From NCBI GenBank assembly GCA_046484045.1, contig JAWOBZ010000090.1, positions 1-19,913 of the forward strand: 19,913 nt of DNA, read 5' to 3'. Every line of letters starts with the position of its first letter. Positions within the stretch are counted from its first letter, which is position 1. The notes beneath the pieces were generated by a model that did not search any database, was not told the DNA's origin, and worked only from the letters and a program-made list of their open reading frames with translations. Below are positions 1-6,261 of the stretch, piece after piece. The position numbers and the translations under genes were made by a program. The stretch is from CAZHUM01 sp046484045 (lineage in GTDB: Archaea > Thermoplasmatota > Thermoplasmata > Halarchaeoplasmatales > Halarchaeoplasmataceae).

Positions 1-160
1 TTTCAAAAAAGGTAAACAGCTCGGAATTTGGATCAGAGATTCCGAGGAAGGAAGACAGGTGATTGATACAAGGGACGGAAAGGTCTTCGGATACAGCTAC
101 GATGGTGCTGAAACACCCGTGAAAATAGCTCTGAAGGTCAGGGAATTGAAGAAGGGATAG
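1..160 (+). CDS. C-terminal fragment of an unrecognised protein
   Basis: The reading frame is open from the left edge (first complete codon at 2) to a TAG at 158-160. The 52 visible residues are rich in charged and Gly/Asp residues and end in VRELKKG. The stretch around FGYSYDGAETPVKI looks like beta structure, but I do not recognise a family. The start and most of the gene lie outside the window. A hairpin followed by a T-run overlaps its stop codon, so this is probably the last gene of its transcript. The coding call rests on the open frame, plausible composition and the terminator placed exactly at its end. Confidence 0.6.
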   Translation, partial: FKKGKQLGIWIRDSEEGRQVIDTRDGKVFGYSYDGAETPVKIALKVRELKKG

Positions 161-186
161 ATGCCCTCAATTCCCCTCTTTTTTTG
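141..186 (+). terminator. Hairpin plus poly-T terminator overlapping the stop codon
   Basis: GGGAATTGA (141-149) pairs perfectly with TCAATTCCC (167-175). Inside it, GGG (154-156) can pair with CCC (164-166). A run of seven T follows at 179-185. The stem straddles the TAG stop of the upstream gene. Archaeal termination depends mainly on the T-run, so the hairpin may act as 3'-end protection. Confidence 0.6.
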
Positions 187-230
187 GCAAATGAGCATTT
201 TTCGACATACCAATGGTAGAGAAGGATTGT

Positions 231-241
231 TTACAATATAT
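231..241 (+). promoter_or_regulatory. Possible TATA box ahead of the short ORF
   Basis: TTACAATATAT is a TATA-like stretch. A start site about 26 bp downstream (near 261) would place the strong Shine-Dalgarno sequence at 264-278 at the beginning of the transcript. This is inferred from spacing only. Confidence 0.3.
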
Positions 242-282
242 TCATGTAGAATATACCGAAAAAAGGAGGGAGGGTGATTATC

Positions 283-357
283 GTGATGTATAAACTTATA
301 ATTCTTGATTTTGCAACGTTTTCATTTCCCGTATATTATAAGGATTCTATCCTTTAA
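283..357 (+). CDS. Possible small protein or leader peptide (23-24 aa)
   Basis: A purine-rich sequence GGAGGGAGGGTGATT (265-279) matches the archaeal anti-Shine-Dalgarno complement unusually well. It is followed after a few bases by tandem GTG (283) and ATG (286) starts. The frame runs to TAA at 355-357 and encodes a mostly hydrophobic and aromatic peptide starting MYKLIILDF and ending KDSIL. A small hairpin, AAGGAT/ATCCTT (340-354), lies just before the stop. There is no obvious downstream gene on the same strand, so a leader-peptide role has no visible target. It could be a real microprotein, a decayed gene start, or chance. The ribosome binding site is the only strong evidence. Confidence 0.35.
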   Translation: MMYKLIILDFATFSFPVYYKDSIL

Positions 358-462
358 AAACCTTTGCAAGAATAGATAGAGAATTCTTTATTTGCTTTAT
401 TTTCATCAACCAACACACCCCCCCCCACCCTATCCGTTCGTAAGTCCGAATATGTACTATAA

Positions 463-513
463 TCTGCTAGAAAAATGGAAAATGGGTATAGTTCTGCTAG
501 AAAAATGGAAAAT
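463..513. repeat. Direct repeat, 21 bp twice, 30-bp period
   Basis: TCTGCTAGAAAAATGGAAAAT occurs perfectly at 463-483 and 493-513, separated by nine bases. There are only two copies. No flanking inverted repeats or genes explain it. Confidence 0.85.
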
Positions 514-744
514 AGGGTCCCATTGGGGAGAGGCAAGTTTTCTTTTTAAGTCTTTTGCAAAGGGAAAAAGAAAAACTTTTGAGAAAAACATATTTCACAT
601 TTCTCACTTATAATTGGAGAAATTGGTTTCGGTTATAATATCGGGGAAAAATTAAAATCGTCTGATTGTATAAACTAAAATACAAAGTAGGGAACGGAAT
701 ATACCTTAAGGAATATCGTTAGGTAAGTTGAAACGTAAAGTAGA

Positions 745-819
745 CGGACGCGACGGGATTCGAACCCGTGATGTCTGCCTTAGAAGGGCAGCGCCATGTC
801 CAGGCTAGGCCACGCGCCC
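745..819 (-). tRNA. tRNA-Arg (anticodon UCU)
   Basis: On the minus strand a complete cloverleaf can be folded by eye. The acceptor 5' strand GGGCGCG (819-813) pairs with CGCGTCC (752-746) with one G-U pair. The D-arm starts GCCT and ends TGGC. The anticodon stem CTGCC/GGCAG encloses loop CTTCTAA (786-780) with anticodon UCU. The variable loop is ACATC, and the T-arm is ACGGG-TTCGAAT-CCCGT. The discriminator base is G at 745 and no CCA is encoded, as is common in archaea. It decodes AGA. The gene has no intron. Its upstream flank consists of degenerate partial copies of its own 5' half, described separately. Confidence 0.95.
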
Positions 820-930
820 ATGTTGTTAGAAGCGGTTTTTTGGTATGTCCGGGCTATCTTCGAGGGAATAGTTTTATGGCCTCGAAGGTTCGGGGAAAAT
901 CCTATATTTTCCCCGTGAGGCCACGCGCCC
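820..930 (-). repeat. Degenerate 5' tRNA-Arg half with hairpin insert (unit B)
   Basis: Read on the minus strand, this unit begins with the first 13 nt of the adjacent tRNA-Arg (GGGCGCGTGGCCT, 930-918). It is interrupted by a 62-nt insert (917-856), then resumes with AGCCCGGACAT (855-845), one base different from tRNA nt 14-24. Twelve bases later it contains CTTCTAA (832-826), identical to the anticodon loop, and it ends in ACAT directly before the real tRNA. There is no T-arm or 3' acceptor strand, so it cannot be a functional tRNA. The insert holds two hairpins: a perfect 10-bp stem (891-915) and an 8-bp stem (858-887). Confidence 0.75.
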
Positions 931-1099
931 ATGTTGTTTGCAAGTGGACTAGGCTTGCTAATGTCCAGGCTATATTAAAGGGCATTGTTGATGGCCTTTA
1001 ATGTGCGAGGAATTTATTCCTGGCAAGGCCACGAGTGAAGCTATCTTGTAGTTCGCGAGCAAGTGGAGCGAGCTTAAGCGAGTTCCAACGTGCGCGCCC
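931..1099 (-). repeat. Degenerate 5' tRNA-Arg half with two inserts (unit A)
   Basis: Minus-strand order: GGGCGCG (1099-1093); a 60-nt insert rich in CTCGC motifs (about 1092-1033); then tRNA-like GTGGCCT (1032-1026). A 54-nt insert with two hairpins follows (1025-972), then AGCCTGGACAT (971-961), identical to tRNA nt 14-24. A spacer ending TTGCAAACAACAT leads into unit B. The second insert sits at the same D-arm position as in unit B. The 3' half of the tRNA is missing. Confidence 0.7.
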
Positions 1100-1130
1100 A
1101 TGTTGTTTGCAATTGGACTTGATATCCAGG
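1100..1130 (-). repeat. Remnant of a third unit upstream
   Basis: Upstream of unit A the minus strand reads CCTGGATATCAAGTCCAA followed by TTGCAAACAACAT. This resembles the end of unit A (CCTGGACAT, then GTCCACTTGCAAACAACAT). It suggests at least one further, more decayed unit. Nothing tRNA-like is recognisable beyond it. Confidence 0.45.
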
Positions 1131-1200
1131 TATCCATCTAGATAACTACAGTTACAACAGCTCCGATCCAAATGGATAGAAAGGAGAAAAACGGGTGTAT

Positions 1201-3756
1201 TTAATTGCTTTCCTCGTCTTCGATTTCTACATCCTCTTCGTATTCTTCATCCTGGGATTCAGATTCGACTTCTTCATCCCCTTCTGTATCATTGCCAACG
1301 ATCTCTTTTTCCTCTTCTTCGCTGATCACTTTGGACATGGCTATCAGTTTGTCACCTTTCTTTAAACGCATGACGCGGACGCCCATCGTTCTTCTACTCT
1401 GCTTGCTGATCTCACTCACCTTAGTACGGATGATCATACCTTTTTTACTCATCAAAATGATTTCATTGCCTTCTTCTACAACTCTTGCACACACCAATTT
1501 CCCGTTTCTTTCATTGGTAACAATACTGATGACTCCCTTTGCCCCACGTCTCGTTTTTCTATATCTCTTGACCTCCGTCCTTTTACCGTAGCCGTTTTCG
1601 GTCAGATTCAATAGTATATCATCGTCATCAACTAGTGTCATGCTGACCACTTCATCTCCGTCTCTAAGGTCAGCCCCTTTCACACCCATCGTGTACCTGC
1701 CCATGGGTCTGACGTCTGACTCTTCGAATCTAATGGCTTGCCCGTTCTTTGTAGCCAACATGATCTCTTTAGAACCGTCGGATAGCTTAGTGTCGACAAG
1801 TTCATCCCCATCTCTCAGTTTGATCGCCCATATGCCGGTAACCCTTGGATGGCTGTAAGCTGAAAGCTTGGTTTTCTTGATCTTCCCTTTGCGTGTAGAG
1901 AAGACCAGATATTTGTCTTCAGGGAAATCACTCACTGGGATCAAATCCTCTATCTCCTCGTCTCTATCCAAACGTGGAAGCATATTGACTATAGGCCTAC
2001 CTCTCGCTCTTCTACTCCCCTTCGGTAACTTATAGGCTTTGAGCCAGTATACCCTACCCTTGTTTGTGAAGAACAGCAGGTAGTCGTGAGAGTTCGCGAC
2101 GAAGAGGTCCACTACGTGGTCCTCGTCCTTGGTATCCATACCGATGAGTCCGACACCGCCTCGCCTCTGCATCCTGTATGTGTCTACCGGTAACCTCTTG
2201 ATGTAACCGCTCTGGGTGAGCGTGACGACGTAATCCTCTACGGGTATCAGATCCTCGTTCTCTACCTGGACGGCGTCCTTTTCTATGTAGGTTCTCCTCT
2301 CATCACCATATTTATCTGCAAGTTCTCTCAATTCGTCCTTTATAATGCTGAGTATTATCTCTTCGCTTCCGAGAATCCTTTTATACTCTTTTATCATCTC
2401 TTCGAGTTCTTCGTATTCGTCCTGGAGTTTCCCTCTCTCCAAGCCGGTCAACCTTTTCAACTGCATGTCCAAGATCGCCTGTGCCTGTACATCACTGAGA
2501 AGGAACTTTGAGGTGAGTTTTCCTTTCGCTTCATCAGTGCTCTCCGATCCGCGGATTATAGCTATGACATCGTCAAGATTCTCCAAGGCGGTAAGCAGTC
2601 CCTCGACGATATGTGCCCGTTCTTCCGCTTTATCGAGGTCGTATTTGGTCCTCCTCTCGATTATATCTACACGGTGGTTTACATAGTGGTGTAATGTTTC
2701 TTTTAATGTGAGTACCTCGGGTTCCTTATCGACCAGTGCCAGATTAATGACACCGAAGGTAACTTCCATCTGGGTATGCTTGAACAGTTTGTTCAGAACA
2801 ACATCTGGAATCGTACCCCTTTTGAGTTCGATGACCACCCTTATGCCATCTCTATCGGATTCATCTCTCAAGTCTGAAATTTCGTTTATCACGTCGTTCT
2901 TGACGAGGTTGGCGATACTCTCTACCAATTTCGATTTGTTTACCTGGTAAGGAATCTCTTCCACGATTATTCTACTTTTATCACCTCTCAGTTCTTCGAC
3001 CCGTGCCTTTGCTCGTATAGTTATCTTGCCCCTCCCTGTTTTATAGGCCTGGTACACCCCTTCATACCCGTAGATAATCCCACCGGTTGGAAAATCTGGG
3101 GCCGGAAGATGTTCCATAAGGTCGAGGAGTTCTATGTCAGGGTCATCGATGTACGCTATGACGGCATCTACGACCTCGTTGAGATTGTGTGGAGGTATGT
3201 TTGTTGACATTCCGACTGCGATACCGCTGGAACCGTTTACCAGCAGGTTCGGCAGCTTGGCGGGCAGCACGATGGGTTCTTCTAGTGAACCGTCGTAGTT
3301 ATCTCGGAATTCCACCGTATTCTTATTGATGTCCTCGAGCATCTCCTCGGCTATGGGTTCCAATCGGGCCTCCGTGTAACGCATGGCCGCCGCCGCATCT
3401 CCGTCTATGGAACCATAATTACCCTGTCCGTCAACTAGAGGATATCGGAGTGAAAAATCCTGTGCCATCCGGACCAATGTATCGTAAACAGCTTGGTCGC
3501 CGTGGGGGTGGTACTTACCGAGAACGTCACCGACCACACGTGCGGATTTTTTATGAGATTTTTTAGACGACAGTCCTTCCTGAAGCATGGAGAAAAGGAT
3601 CCTTTTATGGACGGGTTTTAATCCATCTCTGACATCGGGTAAAGCCCTCCCCATTATCACGCTCATAGCGTAATTGATGTACGATTCTTCCATCTCTTCT
3701 TCAATGTGTTTTTCGTAGACTTTGTCTGCAAAATCCTCTTCTGTAGTTTCGACCAT
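1201..3756 (-). CDS. gyrA: DNA gyrase subunit A
   Basis: This is the breakage-reunion subunit of DNA gyrase, which with GyrB introduces negative supercoils using ATP. The 851-residue protein carries the winged-helix/tower core with catalytic Tyr127 in AAMRYTEAR. The active-site neighbourhood KYHPHGDQAVYD is at 81-92, where the position matching E. coli Ser83 is Gln88. The C-terminal beta-pinwheel domain carries a GyrA box QRRGGVG (530-536), supporting true gyrase rather than topo IV. The last ~44 residues form a strongly acidic tail. The start follows GyrB by 11 bp. Its Shine-Dalgarno GAGGTGATC overlaps the gyrB TGA stop, implying translational coupling. The pair is of bacterial type, as in other archaeal gyrases, which are thought to be acquired by transfer. 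Confidence 0.97.
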   Translation of the reverse strand: MVETTEEDFADKVYEKHIEEEMEESYINYAMSVIMGRALPDVRDGLKPVHKRILFSMLQEGLSSKKSHKKSARVVGDVLGKYHPHGDQAVYDTLVRMAQDFSLRYPLVDGQGNYGSIDGDAAAAMRYTEARLEPIAEEMLEDINKNTVEFRDNYDGSLEEPIVLPAKLPNLLVNGSSGIAVGMSTNIPPHNLNEVVDAVIAYIDDPDIELLDLMEHLPAPDFPTGGIIYGYEGVYQAYKTGRGKITIRAKARVEELRGDKSRIIVEEIPYQVNKSKLVESIANLVKNDVINEISDLRDESDRDGIRVVIELKRGTIPDVVLNKLFKHTQMEVTFGVINLALVDKEPEVLTLKETLHHYVNHRVDIIERRTKYDLDKAEERAHIVEGLLTALENLDDVIAIIRGSESTDEAKGKLTSKFLLSDVQAQAILDMQLKRLTGLERGKLQDEYEELEEMIKEYKRILGSEEIILSIIKDELRELADKYGDERRTYIEKDAVQVENEDLIPVEDYVVTLTQSGYIKRLPVDTYRMQRRGGVGLIGMDTKDEDHVVDLFVANSHDYLLFFTNKGRVYWLKAYKLPKGSRRARGRPIVNMLPRLDRDEEIEDLIPVSDFPEDKYLVFSTRKGKIKKTKLSAYSHPRVTGIWAIKLRDGDELVDTKLSDGSKEIMLATKNGQAIRFEESDVRPMGRYTMGVKGADLRDGDEVVSMTLVDDDDILLNLTENGYGKRTEVKRYRKTRRGAKGVISIVTNERNGKLVCARVVEEGNEIILMSKKGMIIRTKVSEISKQSRRTMGVRVMRLKKGDKLIAMSKVISEEEEKEIVGNDTEGDEEVESESQDEEYEEDVEIEDEESN

Positions 3757-3767
3757 TCTTGATCACC

Positions 3768-5690
3768 TCAGATATCGATGTTAGTCGCTTCAGCTGCGTG
3801 TTCCTGTATGAACTCTCTCCTCGGGGCGACTTCAGATCCCATCAATATGTCGAAAAGTTCGTTGGCTCTTTCAGCATCTTCGATGGTCACTCTTGCGAGC
3901 AGTCTGTTGTTGGGGTCCATGGTGGTCTCCCACAGTTCATGTGGATTCATCTCACCGAGACCTTTGTACCGCTGGATGCTCACACCTCTGTTCCCCCATT
4001 CTTCCAATAATTCCCTTCTCTCGCTCTCGTTGTATATCCATCTCTCCGCTCTCCCCTTCTTGATCTTGTAAAGCGGGGGCTGGGCCATGTAAAGGTACCC
4101 CCTCTCTATTATCGGTTTCATGTATCTGTAAAAGAAGGTGAACAGCAATGTCCTTATGTGGGCTCCGTCCACATCGGCATCAGTCATGATTATTATCTTG
4201 TGATACCTGCACTGGTTAACGTCGAATTCCTCGTCGAAACCGGTACCTAGTGCTGATATCATGGCTCGTATCTCTTTGTTCTCCAGCATCTTGTCCACCC
4301 GTGCCTTCTCCACGTTGATGATCTTTCCCCTGAGCGGTAAGATCGCCTGGAATTCCCTGTCCCTGCCCTGTTTTGCGGAACCGCCTGCGGAGTCGCCCTC
4401 GACGATATAAAGTTCGGACCTCGTTGGGTCTGGGTTTGAACAATCCGCTAGTTTGCCGGGCAGATCGATGCTGCCTAGAACCCCCTTCCTTCTAGTGAGT
4501 TCTTTCGCCTTCCTCGCCGCGTGCCTCGCCTTCGCAGCCATCACAGCCTTTTCCACTATCGCCTCGCTGACCCGGGGGTGCTCCTCTAGGAAGGTGAGTA
4601 ACTCATCCCCTACAACGGATTGAACGATCCCTCGGATCTCACTGTTGCCCAGTTTCATCTTTGTTTGTCCCTCGAACTGGGGTTCTGGAAGTTTAACGTT
4701 GACTATAGCGGTCAACCCCTCTCTGAAATCATCACCGGATAGACTAATGTCCAGGTTCTTCACGCTTTTTTCCGTGTACTTCTTGAGTGTGTGCGTTAAA
4801 CCGGCTCGGAACCCCGTTAGGTGTGTACCCCCCTCTACGGTATGAATATTATTGGCGAAGGGGTAAACGTTCCGTGTAGAATAAGAATGAGCAAGGTACT
4901 GCATCGCTATCTCGACGTGCACGCCGTCCATCCGGTCTTTGAAATAGATGATCTTCTCATGCAGCGGTTCTTTTCCTTCGTTCAGGTACTCGACGAATTC
5001 CTTGATACCGCCTTCGTAGTGGAATTCGCAGGACTCTTGGCTTCTATTATCCTCCAGGGTTATCTTCAAACCTTTGTTCAGGAATGCTAGTTCCCTCATC
5101 CTCTTCTTCAAGGTGTTGAAGTCGAAATCCACGGTTTCGAATATTTCCGAGTCGGGCATGAAAACGGTCTTTGTACCGCTTCGTCCCTCGTATTCCCCCA
5201 CTTCTTCTACCTCCATCGTTGGTCTCCCGCGCTCGTACTCCTGGCGGTAAACTTCACCTTCCCTTCTTACTTCTACAACCACCCACTCGGAGAGTGCATT
5301 CACGACCGATACACCGACGCCGTGCAGCCCGCCAGAGACTTTGTAACTCTTTCTATCGAACTTGCCGCCGGCATGGAGTTTCGTCATGACTATCTCCAGC
5401 CCGGGTTTCTTGTACTGCGGATGAACGCTGACCGGGATACCCCTGCCGTTGTCATCCACTTCTACGCTCCCGTCCTCATTGATTTTCACATCGATCTGGT
5501 CGCAGTATCCTTCCATAGCTTCGTCTATACTGTTATCGACCACTTCGTAAACCAAGTGATGCAGCCCGTTTTCATCGGTACTGCCGATGTACATGCTGGG
5601 TCGCTTTCTGACCGCACTCAGCCCTTCTAAAACTTTGATCTTGTCTGAATCGTAAAGACTTTTTTTATCTACAATTGACTCATCTTCCAT
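3768..5690 (-). CDS. gyrB: DNA gyrase subunit B
   Basis: This is the ATPase subunit of DNA gyrase. The 640-residue protein shows the GHKL ATPase motifs EVVDNSIDEA (Glu49, Asn53), DDNGRGIPV (79-87) and GGLHGVGVSVVNALS (120-134). The transducer lysine lies in GQTKMKLGN (341-349). The Toprim metal-binding motifs are EGDSAGG (431-437) and DADVDGAH (504-511), and the C-terminal signature is QRYKGLGEMNP (573-583). Length (640) matches short-type GyrB without the enterobacterial insert. It is the first gene of a gyrB-gyrA operon. A TATA-like element lies about 85-95 bp upstream of the ATG, giving an estimated leader of about 60 nt. No missing key residue was noted. Confidence 0.97.
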   Translation of the reverse strand: MEDESIVDKKSLYDSDKIKVLEGLSAVRKRPSMYIGSTDENGLHHLVYEVVDNSIDEAMEGYCDQIDVKINEDGSVEVDDNGRGIPVSVHPQYKKPGLEIVMTKLHAGGKFDRKSYKVSGGLHGVGVSVVNALSEWVVVEVRREGEVYRQEYERGRPTMEVEEVGEYEGRSGTKTVFMPDSEIFETVDFDFNTLKKRMRELAFLNKGLKITLEDNRSQESCEFHYEGGIKEFVEYLNEGKEPLHEKIIYFKDRMDGVHVEIAMQYLAHSYSTRNVYPFANNIHTVEGGTHLTGFRAGLTHTLKKYTEKSVKNLDISLSGDDFREGLTAIVNVKLPEPQFEGQTKMKLGNSEIRGIVQSVVGDELLTFLEEHPRVSEAIVEKAVMAAKARHAARKAKELTRRKGVLGSIDLPGKLADCSNPDPTRSELYIVEGDSAGGSAKQGRDREFQAILPLRGKIINVEKARVDKMLENKEIRAMISALGTGFDEEFDVNQCRYHKIIIMTDADVDGAHIRTLLFTFFYRYMKPIIERGYLYMAQPPLYKIKKGRAERWIYNESERRELLEEWGNRGVSIQRYKGLGEMNPHELWETTMDPNNRLLARVTIEDAERANELFDILMGSEVAPRREFIQEHAAEATNIDI

Positions 5691-5775
5691 TATTAAACAC
5701 CATGCTTTGATTAGAGTGCATCCATGTTACTGGATAACCATATTTGTCTTACACGATATCACCATGATGTGACAG

Positions 5776-5790
5776 TATATTAATCTTTCC
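5776..5790 (-). promoter_or_regulatory. Probable gyrBA promoter (BRE/TATA)
   Basis: On the minus strand GGAAAGA precedes TTAATATA, a good purine-rich BRE plus TATA box. The predicted start is near 5750, about 60 nt ahead of the gyrB ATG. A second AT-rich candidate (GGATATATAAT) lies at about 5841-5851, next to the upstream gene's stop. Confidence 0.45.
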
Positions 5791-5812
5791 AAAATGAATC
5801 CGATTTGCTGGG

Positions 5813-5830
5813 TATAAATAAAAAAACACC
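5813..5830 (-). terminator. Poly-T terminator after the zinc-ribbon gene
   Basis: On the minus strand, GGGTG is followed by seven T, then ATTTATACC, about 30 bp after the stop of the gene ending at 5858. This is typical of archaeal T-run termination. No strong hairpin was found. Confidence 0.4.
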
Positions 5831-5857
5831 CGGAAAATAGATTATATATCCTCGCCG

Positions 5858-6151
5858 TTATTTTAAACGCCTGATAACCTCCCTCGCCTCTTCATCCAAT
5901 TCTTTCTGATAGAAGTGATCAAAGATCAAACCGAATGCGATAAGAGGTAAAGCAGCCCATGTAAGCAGTGTGATATCGAGTATGTACGATAACAATAAAC
6001 AGAGCCCTGCTAACCCAGCTGACACGTAAGGAACGAATGCCTTCCATTCCCACGGATACTCGATAATCTCCATCTCCCTGCTGCAGGATTTACACGTGCT
6101 CTTCTTGTCGTCCATGGTTCCGCAGTCGACGCAGATATATCGCTTTGGCAT
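5858..6151 (-). CDS. Small zinc-ribbon membrane protein, function unknown
   Basis: The 97-residue protein starts with a zinc ribbon: Cys7-x2-Cys10 and Cys20-x2-Cys23. Two hydrophobic membrane segments follow at about 38-58 and 60-81, then a charged C-terminal tail (KELDEEAREVIRRLK) likely in the cytoplasm. I do not recognise a named family. The arrangement resembles the many short archaeal zinc-ribbon/two-TM proteins of unknown role. It is transcribed divergently from the dehydrogenase operon. A TATA-like GATAATATCC centred about 25 bp upstream of the ATG suggests a leaderless message. An imperfect palindrome overlaps this promoter. The next gene on the same strand, gyrB, lies 167 bp further with its own promoter. 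Confidence 0.75.
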   Translation of the reverse strand: MPKRYICVDCGTMDDKKSTCKSCSREMEIIEYPWEWKAFVPYVSAGLAGLCLLLSYILDITLLTWAALPLIAFGLIFDHFYQKELDEEAREVIRRLK

Positions 6152-6161
6152 CTTTTATCAC

Positions 6162-6177
6162 ATATCGGTACGGATAT
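6162..6177. promoter_or_regulatory. Imperfect palindrome in the divergent promoter
   Basis: ATATCGGTACGGATAT has outer arms ATATC/GATAT around a GTAC centre with one mismatched pair. It overlaps the predicted promoter of the zinc-ribbon gene. It is a possible operator, without further support. Confidence 0.3.
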
Positions 6178-6193
6178 TATCTTTTTTGGTATA

Positions 6194-6256
6194 GAAATGC
6201 GGTTGTAAAACAGCGAATACTTTTTATCTCTCCTCAATATCCCGGAAATGCGGTTG
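6194..6256 (+). promoter_or_regulatory. 12-bp direct repeat flanking the dehydrogenase promoter
   Basis: GAAATGCGGTTG occurs perfectly at 6194-6205 and 6245-6256. A TATA-like TTTTTAT (6221-6227) lies between them. The predicted start site is near 6250, inside the second copy. The layout suits a repressor or activator binding pair upstream and at the start site. This is inferred from position only. Confidence 0.45.
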
Positions 6257-6261
6257 GCCCT

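Larger units (their letters stand above)
161..744. other. AT-rich intergenic region, about 580 bp
   Basis: No ordinary-sized gene is supported here. It contains a TATA-like element (231-241), a possible short ORF (283-357), a run of nine C (418-426), a 21-bp direct repeat (463-483 and 493-513), and an 18-nt imperfect palindrome centred on CCTTAAGG (699-716) in the 3' flank of the tRNA gene. Confidence 0.6.

Noticed and set aside
463..513. CRISPR array
   Set aside because: Only two copies, nine-base spacer, no cas genes.
354..536. 60-codon frame on the minus strand with a repeated SIFLAE-like segment
   Set aside because: The peptide repeat comes from the 21-bp DNA repeat, there is no ribosome binding site, and a run of nine C encodes its Gly tract.
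768..1001. Open frame on the + strand through the tRNA and its upstream units
   Set aside because: It runs antisense across the tRNA and the repeated tRNA-like segments, and its repeated peptide is a by-product of those repeats.
820..1099. Intron-containing or split tRNA genes
   Set aside because: Archaeal tRNA introns and split tRNAs exist, but these units lack the T-arm and 3' acceptor strand and an intact tRNA-Arg lies next to them.
1205..5630. Many + strand open frames opposite gyrA and gyrB
   Set aside because: They are antisense shadows of two clearly recognised genes, with low-complexity Ser/Leu composition.
6145..6261. 39-codon N-terminal extension of the reductase
   Set aside because: It overlaps the divergent gene start and the promoter elements, and the family homology begins after the ATG at 6262.
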